DNA of 44,256 nucleotides from Didymodactylos carnosus (Eukaryota; Rotifera; Eurotatoria; Philodinida; Philodinidae), in contig CAJNOQ010000650.1 in the NCBI GenBank assembly GCA_905250885.1, forward strand, positions 1-44,256, written 5' to 3'. How positions within the stretch are numbered: the first letter of the stretch is position 1; every line of letters starts with the position of its first letter. Of this stretch, positions 10,875 through 21,238 are shown one piece after another. Position numbers and translations under genes: made by a program. Under the pieces are notes generated by a model. That model had not been told where the DNA came from. It did no database searches and worked only from the letters and a program-made list of their open reading frames with translations.

Positions 10875-11714
10875 TTATCGAACGTCGTAAATGAGTTGTT
10901 CCTTTCCAATCAACTGTAATCTTTTTAAATTAGAAATAGACATTAATAATGATTCAAAATAATCAAAAGTAAGGTTTGTGTTTGATAATTTTAATTTTAA
11001 TGATGTTAAATTTGGTAAAACAAATTTCAGATTATTAGTGGACGAATAAGTTACAAGACAATCTAAATATTTTAAATTTGGTACAGAAGGCAATAACTTA
11101 ATAAACTCATCGTAATAAATATTTCCAATAGATAAATATTCAATATTTGTTTTATTTTTTTCTTCATGATTAAAGTGAACATCATAGTTAAGATTACTAA
11201 TTATAAAATATTTTAGTGTTGGTATAGCGTTATTTAAAAATATCGTTCTGCAAACATTTTCAATGATCTGTCTCGAACATTGATGTTCTAATATTGATAG
11301 ATAAGTTAAGGTTTTTAAATGATATAAACTTGGTAAAATAGTTTCCATTAGATAACTATTTACATAAAATAACTCTAATCTGTTCAAATTAATGAAATCT
11401 TGAAGTTGAAATAAGTTAAGAAATAAATTAATTAAACCACATGTATAATTATCATCATCGGATAATATTAATGTATGTATGTGATGAATGTTCCAAATTT
11501 GACAAATAAAATCAAATTTTGACTTTTTTATTAAACGAAAATCAAAATGTAAATGACGATATGATGCTTGTAACAAATTGTCTAAACGATGATTTAAATT
11601 ACTAAATGTAAACAATACATCGCTACTATCGAGATAGTCAAATGTCACCAATAATAATTCATTTGGTAAAATCTCAAATTTTGTTATACCTACAAATATA
11701 TAGTCTATTTTCAA
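10875..11714 (-). CDS. F-box/LRR protein of bdelloid type, N-terminal half
   Basis: About 279 codons. Residues 13-49 ('FEILPNELLLVTFDYLDSSD' onward) are an F-box, which would bind Skp1 in an SCF ubiquitin ligase. It is followed by leucine-rich-repeat-like segments ('LKTLTYLSILEH', 'IPTLKYFIISNL', 'VPNLKYLDCLVTY', 'LPNLTSLKLKLSNTNL'). The frame has no ATG at its beginning. A possible 3' splice site (TATATTTGTAG just before 'GITKFEILPNE', near 11690) suggests a short upstream first exon that is not identified. The protein stops at 'LIYDVR', exactly where the family continues with the 'DGHRWE' block. It is therefore truncated or spliced onward; no convincing donor with matching phase was found toward the half at 7439-8353. 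Confidence 0.65.
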   Translation of the reverse strand: MKIDYIFVGITKFEILPNELLLVTFDYLDSSDVLFTFSNLNHRLDNLLQASYRHLHFDFRLIKKSKFDFICQIWNIHHIHTLILSDDDNYTCGLINLFLNLFQLQDFINLNRLELFYVNSYLMETILPSLYHLKTLTYLSILEHQCSRQIIENVCRTIFLNNAIPTLKYFIISNLNYDVHFNHEEKNKTNIEYLSIGNIYYDEFIKLLPSVPNLKYLDCLVTYSSTNNLKFVLPNLTSLKLKLSNTNLTFDYFESLLMSISNLKRLQLIGKEQLIYDVR

Positions 11715-13022
11715 TGTAATTAATATTTAAATTAAGAAAAAAATTTTGTGTGCAATCTTAGAATCTAGTCAAATCTCAATTTAATCGAGGCAAACACTGT
11801 CCGATATTTCAGGGCACTTCTTCCTTTTGTTTGACCCTATTAAAAAGCGTGTATACCAATGTCAGATCGGACTGGCATGTTTGTTAGAGATATTTGGATC
11901 GTAAATTATTTTTCGAAAAATATGCATTGCTTCTCGTAGTATTCAAAAATGTTGAAAATCGTTGATGAAAAAGTTGTCTTTTGATTTTAGAGACCTTCCC
12001 ACATTGAAAGTTACAAATTAAAAAACGTTAAAACTTGGGATAGAGGCTAAAGTACATGTGGTAAAAGCTAAAGTGATGTGGTAAAAATTTCAACTTGGAT
12101 CAACCTTCTTTTCTCAAGGGATCGTAATGAGCCTGAACTGAAAGAACTATTAAACTTTCACGCGACGTCTCATTGTAAAGAGAACACTTTATTCTGTCAC
12201 TCTAACGAGGGGACCTCGTGAACTGTCACGTCGCTTTTTCAGCCACATCTATTGGGTTATAGGTTATCAACTATGTTGAATCCGAATATCATGATGGTGG
12301 CTGTCCAGCGGCCTTGACAGAGTGGTTTTCTGAAAAAGCAGTTCATCAGAAACTTTGAAAAGTAATCAAAAGTTTCCTTGATGAGGCATAATCGTACCTG
12401 GCAAATTTCTGATTAAAATGAGACATCCCTCAGCTCTACACGACTTTTCTTTGCAAAGTTATAGCATTTTGAAGAAAGCCCTAAATGTTCATTGTCAGCC
12501 CACAGCTACAGAAATAGGAGAAATTAATTTAGAGCTTTTCTTGCAACTTCTATAACTGCGTAAATAAAGGCTTGTAAGCAACAACTTCTCAAATTTATAA
12601 CTTTTTCAAAAGTCATGGAATGCTGGAGGGGTTAGGATCTGATTTTGCGGCGAAAACTTCTCTATACATTAGTATGTGTTTAGTTCAATATAGGAATTTT
12701 TTCAAGGAAGAAGGCGGGATATCTATGAGACTGCTTCGGTACGCCACGAGGACTCTACTTACAATTATAGATTATATCGAGAATTTCATGGGATCTACAA
12801 TTAAGAATGCGCTAAAAAGCTCGAAATAAAATGTCTCGAAGGAAGCATTCTTGAACAAAAAGGTCGAAAATAGGGCATGTACAGAGCTATGTTTTAATGA
12901 GCGAAAGTTTGAACTGCAGCAGTCAAAAGAATATTAAGCTCAGTTGATTTTGTAGAGAAGAAAATTCCCCATTGTTTGAACCGTGATCTAAGCCTTCGGA
13001 ACTAGTTCAACGTCTGAGCTAG
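11715..13022. other. No supported gene; small tandem repeat
   Basis: Near 12048-12087 'GCTAAAGT' and 'TGTGGTAAAA' recur as a short degenerate tandem. A 69-codon plus-strand frame (12620-12829) has no recognisable domain and is left unannotated. Confidence 0.35.
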
Positions 13023-13280
13023 TTAGACTAAGGCATATCTAACACTGACTAAAACTCCAGTCTGTCCTAATAATACTAAAGATAAAATACTTTCAGCATT
13101 TGGACTGATTGTTGATGGTGAGTTCATACCACTGTCAGGATCATAATTTTCATTGTCATCTGTTGACGACTCGTGCTCGAATCCATTTTCTTCGTTACTA
13201 TCAATTGCTAAATAATGATTAGCTTCTGTGCTTGTTAATTTTCGTGCACAATATATTCTATCATTCATATCTAAAATCAT
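13023..13280 (-). CDS. Small acidic hypothetical protein
   Basis: 85 codons from a true ATG. Residues 27-56 are acidic and rich in Ser/Asn ('DSNEENGFEHESSTDDNENY'); the end is hydrophobic. Acidic starts like this occur in piggyBac-type transposases and in many disordered proteins, and a TTAA-flanked mini-element lies directly upstream (13294-13373), but no transposase domain follows. Not recognised; may be a first exon or chance. Confidence 0.2.
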   Translation of the reverse strand: MILDMNDRIYCARKLTSTEANHYLAIDSNEENGFEHESSTDDNENYDPDSGMNSPSTISPNAESILSLVLLGQTGVLVSVRYALV

Positions 13281-13293
13281 GTGAACAGTTAGT

Positions 13294-13373
13294 TTAACAC
13301 GTTGGCTGTCAATGCATCATCAGCGAAACATATGGCTTCGTTTGTTTTTTGACTCTGGCAGCCAACGTGTTAA
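13294..13373. mobile_element. 80-bp TTAA-flanked mini-MITE (piggyBac-like ends)
   Basis: TTAACACGTTGGCTGTCA at the left and its complement at the right (TTAACACGTTGGCTGCCA read on the minus strand) bracket about 45 bases. TTAA is the target duplicated by piggyBac transposons, and the following CACGTTGGCTG-type sequence is compatible with that superfamily. No transposase nearby. Confidence 0.6.
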
Positions 13374-14199
13374 AAATCGAAAATTTCGGTACGAACAAAA
13401 AACACAGGTTTAGATGATGGTGAATTTACATAATTCAGGCATTTTACAGGAAAGTGAGGCAGATTCACACGCCGCTGATAAAATCTTCGAGAGCTTTGCA
13501 GTACTTGGACAGCAAAGCCACAACTTGTCCAAACTTTCATATTTCTTGATAAATGTGCTGAAAAACAGCATAAAAATTAACGTATTTTATTTACCAGAAA
13601 AAGTGAAAATTTTCAACAAGAATGGACTTGCACATGTTCGATTCGGCTGAGATAAATATTTTCTGATTGCACACTGAACATGTTATCGTCTCTGTTCTGT
13701 AGAAGCAGATCCTAGTGGAACTTTTTGCACCCAAGATCTTGGGTTTAAGCAATGTCACAAGACCTTGGAAAAAACACCAAGAAGTCAAGATCCTGAATTC
13801 TTGAATCTTCCACTCAACAGCTTCGGAATAGAAATTTCAAGATCTAGAGCGAATCCACTCAAGATGTTGCAAATTCTTCAGTGAGAAATTTTCTTTAGAT
13901 TTTGTTTTCATTTATGACAGTCATAGTCATCAGACATACGGCCATATAGAATCATATGTTCTTCGTTAAACAACCAAGTTCAAGAAGGGAAAGAATTCGA
14001 AGTTACTCTAAGTGAGAAAATATTCGCACTTATATTTACACAAAAGCGTAACACGACACAGGGAGTCAATAATTTTCAAGATCTTGGCACAAAAAGTCCA
14101 AAAATTACAAGATGTTCAAGATTTTGACTTCTTGAAATTTCTTAAATTCTTATATTCTCTTGGCAAGAACTTGAGTCAAGATCTTAGTTAAAAGAAGTT
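13374..14199. other. No supported gene
   Basis: Short open frames only. 'CAAGATCTTG' and 'AAGATCTTG' style words recur (near 13733, 14078 and 14180), and the stretch 13700-14190 is unusually rich in CAAGAT/ATCTTG, but no clear repeat unit could be drawn. Confidence 0.3.
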
Positions 14200-14860
14200 A
14201 GACTAGGGGGGTGGGGGTAGAGCCCTGTGGGATCATCCCAATCCCGATCCCGCGGGATTGGGATAGGAGGACATATATTTACGGGATCGGGGTCAAGGTT
14301 ACGAACGGATTCGGGATCGGGCGTTTCTTTTTCGAATTTATTGGAAGAGATACATGGGAGAAACACATGCTGTATAGATGGTTCTATTATATTTTTTCTA
14401 TCATACTTTTTTCTACTAGTGTAACGTAAAAAAGAGAAAACATGGATTTCCATACACTCTTCTATTGGTTAGAGAGGCCATATTGAGCTTTTTACATATC
14501 TTACTTTTGGTGGCCAGCTAGCTCTCAACGAATGCTGAAGTTATCTGCTATTGGTAGCTGTTATTAGCAGATAACTTCTTTCACCGATAAAGTAAACAAT
14601 TAAACACACTCAAGAAACTGTCGTCCTCACACAACAGTCAATCAGATTGTTTCTTTCAGCCTGTCGCACACGAGCGACAACTGTTTGTATTTTAGCGAAA
14701 AACATTTCGGGATTTAATGGGATTGTAATTATGCCTACGGGACGGAATCGGGATAGGGACTGGCAAAAAGAATTTTTCGGGACCGGGTTCCAATCCTACG
14801 GGACGGGATCGGGACGAAAAAACTCAATCCCACAGGACTCTAGTGGGGGGGTGGACAAGC
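14200..14860. mobile_element. DNA element with G-rich ends and GGGATCGGGA subterminal repeats
   Basis: The ends are inverted copies. On the left a G-rich run is followed by 'CCCTGTGGGAT' and a cluster of ATCCCGATCCCG; on the right CGGGACGGGATCGGGACG is followed by 'ATCCCACAGGACTCTAGTG' and a G-rich run. GGGATCGGGA-like words repeat at 14240-14320 and 14735-14815 on both sides of an AT-rich middle. The middle holds a hairpin at 14532-14576 (GAAGTTATCTGCTA / TAGCAGATAACTTC with an extra T). Clustered subterminal words are typical of hAT- and P-type transposons. No transposase, so non-autonomous. Confidence 0.65.
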
Positions 14861-15830
14861 GGATGTCGCTGGAAATCAGCTTAAAACAAGAAACAAAATT
14901 ATACTCATGATTAAACGATAAAAGTTTCTAGCTGTAAATTCTCTTTTGTTTATATGCGATATATTCCTTTTCAACAAATTCTTTTAACCAAAAGTAAGTA
15001 GTAGTATAGAAACTTACTGTTAACTTTTTATTAAATCAGCTCCCTTAGCTCCCTTGTTTGCTCATGTTGAGGAAAAAACTTATCTGAATAAGAAAAAAAA
15101 CTAGATGTTTTCTCGTTTTTAGTAAATAAGATTTATTATGAAAGAAAAATGCATTCTTTTTCTCTTATATGACAATGCTTCAGTATGCAGTAATACAAAG
15201 TGAGTCACATAAAAAAGAGCGAAAAAGACTCATGAGTAACAACAAAACCAAACCGAACAAAAATCGTGTGCTTCATTATATTACATCTGTGTGCATAGGT
15301 ATGTGAACGAAAAGCACAGCTAGAAGTCGTGAGTCATCACCTCAGGTATCTATGCTAAAATTTTTGCTCTCATCGCATAAAGTGTCCATGGAATCGTAAT
15401 AAATTATAATATCGGTCGATTCAACGTTTAAACCATGGACGGTGTACAACCAACGTCATTCTTCTAAAGCTTTCATCAAAATGATCATAACTCTGCCGTA
15501 GAATGCTGTGGGATGCTACTAAATACCTCACTCCATACAGAACGTTTTGCAATAGCAGACCAGCTATTTAGAAAAAGTTTTAACGGCTAGAAAGGGAGAA
15601 AATTGTCGAAAGTTAAAACAACACTTGTATAACATCGCGTGGCAAACGTTGATTACTCGTATCATCTAAGTGAATGGTTATTGAGATCTGGAAGAGATGA
15701 TACTTCACTCTACATACATGATGTATGTTGGGCTAAAAAATCGAAAGAAAAGGAGGGCTAATTAGTAGTTAATTTTACAATCGCTGTGTAATTACTAGAG
15801 ACTCAGACAGAATTAATATCTGAAAGAATC
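14861..15830. other. No gene seen
   Basis: AT-rich sequence without recognisable coding content. It lies 3' of the hammerhead-like core on the minus strand, so part of it could belong to the same retroelement. Confidence 0.35.
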
Positions 15831-15892
15831 AAAAGAAGATACCACGACCGGTTTCGACCTTTCTCAAGGGTCTCGTCAGTGATTTCCTTCAA
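15831..15892 (-). ncRNA. Hammerhead-ribozyme-like core (possible Penelope-like element remnant)
   Basis: On the minus strand CTGACGA (15879-15873) is followed by a 4-bp stem GACC/GGTC with a 9-base loop (15872-15856) and then GAAA (15855-15852). This is the conserved CUGANGA - helix II - GAAA order of a hammerhead. Helix III could be ACC/GGU, either paired locally (15852-15850 with 15843-15841) or through the self-complementary ACCGGT as in dimeric hammerheads. Helix I is not convincing here. Hammerheads with short helix III are known in Penelope-like retroelements, which bdelloids carry. No retroelement coding sequence is seen nearby. Confidence 0.4.
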
Positions 15893-16675
15893 GAAAGACA
15901 GAGTTAAGGCACGACAAGCAACACAACTCCATCACATCGTATGAGGGTATTACTATTCCTTGTTCTTATCGAACAAAGAACGATAACTTTCACACGACGA
16001 GAACGAAGCACGATATCCTATCAGAAATAATTCATCCTTTTAAACTTAAACTGTATTTAGTAACTTTTACTTAGAATAAAGTGATTCAAGTCGAGTTTCA
16101 CAATTATATATGAAAACGAGAGCTATTATTTCATTTCAGGTAATGACAACAGATTGATGTCAGGTTTCATATTCTTTTTCGGAAAAAAAAACATTTGATA
16201 ATACATATTTGTATTTCAATTAAGTATTTATTCATTACGCTTCACTTACGAATTTCTTTGAAACTTCGTTAAGTGTATATAACTACAGCAAATGAATCAT
16301 TTTACTTATCGTCGTTGAAGATGAGTTACTCATTGTAGTCGATATTCTTCCTCATCTCCGATCAATCGCGATAATCTTCAAATGGTAGTTAATCGAGATA
16401 AAAATACGTGATAGTTACAGCTATAACTATCACTTATTTTCGGCTTGTGATTAATCGATTGAGATGATTGCTCACGTTAGATGTCTGATCTACAACCTAT
16501 ACGCTGTCGGATCAGACATTTAATGTCGTACCGAAGAAATAATAATGTTAACTCTCTTCCTGAATTAGCTACTCACCACATTATCGTTTAGATTCAATCT
16601 TAATAGTTGTTTTCACACTTTGAGCAGCACGAGTTTTCGTATATTTTACATACGTGAGTATCCAAAAAACATTCT
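15893..16675. other. No gene; two hairpins
   Basis: Two inverted repeats are visible: one at about 16410-16435 (GTGATAGTTA / TAACTATCAC), enclosed by TTAATCGA / TAATCGAT, and one at about 16477-16522 (ATGTCTGATC / GATCAGACAT). Confidence 0.4.
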
Positions 16676-16803
16676 GACATATAGGGTATAAGCCCATATT
16701 TTAGAAGAATGGATAAAGAAACCAGTTGAAATGAAGTCATGACTTCATTTCAACTGGTTTCTTTATCCATTCTTCTAAAATATGGGCTTATACCCTGTAT
16801 GTC
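16676..16803. repeat. Near-perfect 128-bp palindrome without spacer
   Basis: The 64-base arms 16676-16739 and 16740-16803 are exact complements except for one position (GACATATAGGG versus GACATACAGGG). The centre is GTCA/TGAC with no loop. Possible explanations are a very young foldback element, a hairpin-resolved break, or an assembly or amplification artefact. Confidence 0.9.
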
Positions 16804-17258
16804 ATAGTCATAATTATTCAGATTGACTATTCTGTTCAAAGGAAATTTTTTAGTCTGATATTCCATCAAGGCTATATGCGTAACCTTGGAAACTGCACTT
16901 TCTTTTGAGCAGATCAAGTGCATCACTTACAAACGTTCGTTACTACACAAATCTTTACTTTGACATTTGACTATGTTTCAATTCTGTTCTGAGAATTAAC
17001 AACAACACGCCTTCTAGCAGTTTTTTCTTACACACAGGCAAAAACGTGAGTTTTTTAACAGTATTTTTTATCTCACTTGATTCATACGACAAAGTGTACT
17101 GTTTCAGTGTAAGAAATGAATAAATATCTTCTCTTAAATACACAGAGCAAAAAATCCTACATGCACAGAAAAGAACAAAGTAATTTCACAACCTGAGTTA
17201 TCTGGGTGCTTATTGTGTACAAAAACTGCATTCTCTGTAGAAGTTGACTTTAGTAGGT
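16804..17258. other. No gene seen
   Basis: AT-rich; the 62-codon minus-strand frame at 16955-17143 has no recognisable domain. Confidence 0.35.
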
Positions 17259-17332
17259 CGGCTACATCGCTTTGTGAACTAACAGAAGAATGTTTGACTT
17301 CAGATCAAAATGTTGTGGGTTCGACTCGCGTT
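17259..17332 (+). other. tRNA-like remnant or SINE head, anticodon UCA
   Basis: TTTGA-CTTCAGA-TCAAA (17293-17309) forms a 5-bp anticodon arm with a 7-base loop and UCA in the anticodon place. It is followed after a short variable stretch by GGGTTCGACTC, a B-box/T-loop. TCGCTTTGTGA upstream resembles a weak A-box. The T stem pairs poorly and no acceptor stem closes, so it is not a functional tRNA. The anticodon arm resembles tRNA-Cys (TTTGACTGCAGATCAA) with GCA changed to TCA. Confidence 0.35.
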
Positions 17333-17904
17333 ATTAATGTATTAAAGTAGAGTGATTAAGGAGAAAACTAATGAATATTATAAACATGAACGACGTTGAC
17401 CTACCGGTTTACTGCTACAGAGTATTTCGAATCTTAGATCACCGAGTTACATTATCTTAAGACTATTTTACATATCATTTTGTAGCCCGTGAAATTCTTT
17501 CTCGAACAGTGTATAATAGTTGATATTTGATCCAGATGAAAGTGGTGAAACAATGTAAATAGTTTGAGTAAAGGTTGTTTAACGCGAGAAGAATTTTTTT
17601 TGCTAAAATGTTCCCAAGCAAAAATGCTCTTCGGAAAGAATCTAGCTCCATCGACTACATAACCGCGCGATTATTCACTTGATGAATCTAGATAAATGTA
17701 CCTTTCCACCTAGTTAGCTAGCTTCAGTCCAGTCGTGAACCGAGCAGTAGGTTATCATAATCGAGTAGGAGCGGGAGGTTGACATCTAGGCTAACTGCCT
17801 AGTTAACCGACCGGTTAAGCTAATTCCGAAGATGAAAAATATTTGATAAGAGGGAGATTATCAACTAGGTTAACCTATAGGTTAACAGGGCGATGGAGCG
17901 CCAG
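17333..17904. other. No gene; clustered GGTTAAC words
   Basis: Short palindromic words built on GTTAAC/GGTTAA recur at about 17800-17880. No coding sequence recognised. Confidence 0.3.
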
Positions 17905-18256
17905 AGTAAAATTTAGGAAATTCAATTTGCCATATCGTTGTCTCAAAGCTTAACTTTGGAAAACGTTTTTTCATTGGTGAAAGAGCAGAAATACCATCTT
18001 TTTGCCTAATTTCCTAGTTTTCGCCATGAAGCCAAAGTTTTTCAAAGTTGAGTTTAGAGACAATAATATGGTAAGTTTAATTTTCCAAATTTCACCTCCG
18101 GCACTCAACTTTGTACAAATCGATGTTCAGGGTGAAAAATGATATTTACTGTTTCTTACACTAAAGAACGATTGCTGAAAATCTGGTACCAGCACATAGA
18201 ATTTAGAAAATTAAATTTTCTACATTTTATGTTGCAAATTTAACGCTGAAAAACTC
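17905..18256. repeat. Three copies of a ~60-bp repeat, one inverted
   Basis: The left arm (17906-17967, TTTAGGAAATTCAATTTGCC onward) and the inverted arm (18043-18106) enclose about 75 bases. A third, direct, more diverged copy is at about 18200-18256 (TTTAGAAAATTAAATTTTC onward). Probably an eroded foldback element with a partial duplication. Confidence 0.6.
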
Positions 18257-18272
18257 TTCAAGGAGAAAATAC

Positions 18273-18342
18273 GAGAAAGCAGAAAAGTATGACCCTCTGG
18301 CAGGTTCGAATCTACAAAAGGGTTGTACTTTTCTGCTTTCTT
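18273..18342. repeat. Hairpin with ~24-bp arms
   Basis: GAGAAAGCAGAAAAGTATGA and following bases at 18273-18296 pair with 18319-18342 with few mismatches. The 22-base loop contains GGTTCGAATC, which looks like a B-box but has no tRNA around it. Confidence 0.7.
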
Positions 18343-20284
18343 TCTATTTGTAGTATAATTGATTTATAAGTTTGTTCAAGTGTCTTTGCAGTTTTAGAGT
18401 TACGGTTTTAACACTTTGCTAAATGCTCGATTCCTAAAACTAAATGAATTTTATTTTCAGAAACAGCCGTTTTGTGTCATAATCAAGATCAGACTTCTTC
18501 AGTGTAGAGAGTTTCCTGGCGCGTAATATTGAAAACAGTGGGATTTCTTTTCTGTAGAGAATGAATAGTACAAAAACGCTTTTTAGACTTGATTATATAT
18601 AATCTACACCAACAGCTTTGATCCAAGTTTTTCCTTCTTATCCGGTAAGCTTATTCTTTATGCTTTTGACAGTTTCATAGGAAGCAGTCCAATACTAAAT
18701 TATTCATGTTTTATACGAAAATTCTTCCGGCGGTTCATTCACACAAGCGTAGGTTCATCGTAACGAAGCATTTTTACAAATTTCCTAATTATTAGTCTAT
18801 TGCAAAACTCAGCCGAAATGTCCCAAAATAGTTTGTTGGAATAAATGATAATCTTCTTCATGTCCTTCCCAATCACGAACTAACTGGAACCAACTTGATC
18901 GGTTGGTTAACTGTAGAGAGGAGATGAATGACTAACGTTATAGTGTAGAGAACCGTCCGATCCTAGGTTAAACTTTTTAAGGTGGAGCTAACTGCTGAAA
19001 TAACTGGAAATAACAACATTTCCAATAATGACATTTGTTGTTTGAGAATATCAGAATTTTTTTGGACAAGATTACTAATTTGCAGCGTTGTTCTATTAAA
19101 ATTCATATTCTGGTTACCTTCAAAATGGACAGACTGAGCTATTAATAATTGTGACATTAGTGCGAGTGTATCTACATCATCCGAAAATAAAAATTGATCC
19201 CAATTGTGCAGTTTTTTTCACAACTTTCACTCTTTCTCTTTTGGATTCATAATTAATATTTAATTTCCCGCTATGCAAATCACGAATCGATGATCAAATG
19301 TCAACAAGAACAAGTCGTACTTTGAAGCAGTTTAGATATTCTCAGAAACAGATTCAAAAATTAGTCACCGGTTCACCTGTTCAATTCTATGAGAACCTGG
19401 CTCATGAAGCATAATAAAACTCTATAACAAACAATGTTAAGAAGAAGGAAAATATCGCATATTATATTATTGATTCTGATTGTACTTTTTATTATAGCAG
19501 TCATATTCATCGATCCTTTGCATGAAAGATATGTGAAACGTTGATATTAATACGTAAATTTAAGAACTGAACATTAGAAATACGTTGCATCCAGTTTTCA
19601 TGTGTAGTGTTAGGCTTAATTTTCTTGATTCTACGTATTTAAAAATGCTGCATTTCGAAAAGGAAAATTAAAATATGCTTCGTAGTAATTCACATCATTA
19701 CAAGGCACTACTGCCGGTTTCAAAAAAGAATGCGAGTGGATGTTTTTTGAGTAACATCTGATAGCAAAGAGACAGAGATCTGCGGTTTTTGCTATTCGAA
19801 AGTAGAGACTTAGAAGAAAAAAAGTCAAGATTATAACAAAATGTTGTGACATTTTTTATTCCACAGGTCAAAATAAATAGTTGTGTGAGCAATTGTTTCT
19901 GTTAAAGGAAAATATGAAAGATGGTATAGATGATATTTTCATGTAAACATTTGAGTTTATCACTGTTTCTGCTGGATTTGAACTTTCGGGCATTTATGTA
20001 AAAGAAACTAAATTTAGAATAAATTTTGTTCTATCTGTTGTTCAATGGTCGAACGTATTGTCTATATGAAAGATAAAAACTTTCATATAAAAAATTCTGG
20101 CGATACTCGAAACTCAAAATGGAATTATAAGAAGTCTGCTGTCGGATGCGCCTTGAAAGTCTGCATATACCACCTTAGTTTCATCAAGTTCGGTCCGGCG
20201 TGGAGCTTGCACCTAATTTTCTAATGATGAAGTACACTAAATGTAGGGGCTTTCTCAGTATATAGACTCAGTTAATGTTTGCTG
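18343..20284. other. No supported gene
   Basis: AT-rich, with only short frames (for example 18963-19157 and 19631-19892, both minus), none with a recognisable domain. Confidence 0.35.
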
Positions 20285-20700
20285 TGTAAAGATCTCAAAA
20301 TAAACTGCATAGAAGTGAGAAATGCATGAAAGGTTGAATGTTATAACAATTGTGAGTATCCTCAGTGTAATATCTCTTTGCTGTTCGTGGCTCTCAGGAT
20401 GTGGTGATGATCAGTTACGTTCTGTTTGACGTACGGAGGATTGGGGCTCTGCCATTGTGCCTCATTCGCAGAATGTTAGATTGGCTCTAATAACCGAGCT
20501 GATCCTAGCGATAATATCTACGGATATACATTCTCTGAAAGTCCAAGCGTGAGTGTTTTCTTCGCATATGGCAGACGTTACCTTACGGTAAAACCCACAG
20601 ACGAACTATAAAACATTTAACCGCTCTCACTTTTATTCCGAGATCAAATACCAGTTATATTGCAAACCATAACTGAGAAATACATGAGAAAAAGCTATTA
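20285..20700 (+). repeat. Dispersed repeat, copy 1 (~415 bp)
   Basis: Shares an extended, diverged alignment with 36557-36965 in the same orientation. Shared landmarks in order: AAGATCTCAAAATAAA, GTGAGAAATGCAT, GTGTAATATC, TTGACNNANNGAGGAT, ATGNTAGATTNGCTCT, CCTTACGGTAAAACCCA, AGACGA. There is no open frame. A hairpin motif follows at 20817-20869 and again at 21186-21238. Family not recognised. Confidence 0.75.
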
Positions 20701-20816
20701 ATATGGTCCTTATGACAAGTAGAAAGGATTGAGACAAAGAGAGGACGTGTTAATAAAACTACTATGTAAAAGTTTTGATCTTAACTTCAAAGTGAGCCTG
20801 GAGTGAATGATTGATC

Positions 20817-20869
20817 CTGATTTCATTATGTTGCTGAAGAGAAAAGCGGATAAAATATGATGAAATCAG
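20817..20869. repeat. Covarying hairpin motif, copy 1
   Basis: The 16-bp arms CTGATTTCATTATGTT (20817-20832) and AATATGATGAAATCAG (20854-20869) are fully paired counting two G-T pairs. The loop region holds an inner GCT/AGC pair around GAAGAGAAA and an unpaired TAAA-type bulge on the 3' side. Same design as 21186-21238 and 37153-37193. Confidence 0.7.
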
Positions 20870-21185
20870 CGTCTCAGCTATCTTAAGAAACATTTTAAGA
20901 GACCCTTTTATATCAGTTGTTGGTTTTCATTCTTTTCTGTGGCATATACGGACTTGGTTAATCTACGAAAGGGATATGTCTCAAAAGAAAAGTTGTCCAG
21001 AAATCTAATAGTGTACCATTGTGACTGGCGAAAATGAGATCTATTTAGACAACGGAACCGAGAGCTGGATTTGTTGTGTACGTCTTCTGACTGCTACCTG
21101 ACTTTCTATCCATACTGACTTTACCTTTTCAGATAGAGATTATAACATGACAAAAGCATTGTCTGCTCAACGAACGGAATGAAAT

Positions 21186-21238
21186 TTGATTGTACTATGT
21201 TCTCGAAGAAAAGTCCGAGTAAAACATAGTGGAATCAA
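21186..21238. repeat. Covarying hairpin motif, copy 2
   Basis: Outer arms 21186-21201 and 21223-21238 have 15 of 16 positions paired (TTGATTGTACTATGTT with AACATAGTGGAATCAA). The inner stem CTCG/CGAG encloses AAGAAAAGTC. The 3' side carries the unpaired TAA before AACATAG. The base pairs differ from copies 1 and 3 but pairing is kept. Confidence 0.7.

Noticed and set aside
18296..18318. GGTTCGAATC as a tRNA T-loop
   Set aside because: It lies in the loop of a hairpin with no A-box, anticodon arm or acceptor stem around it.
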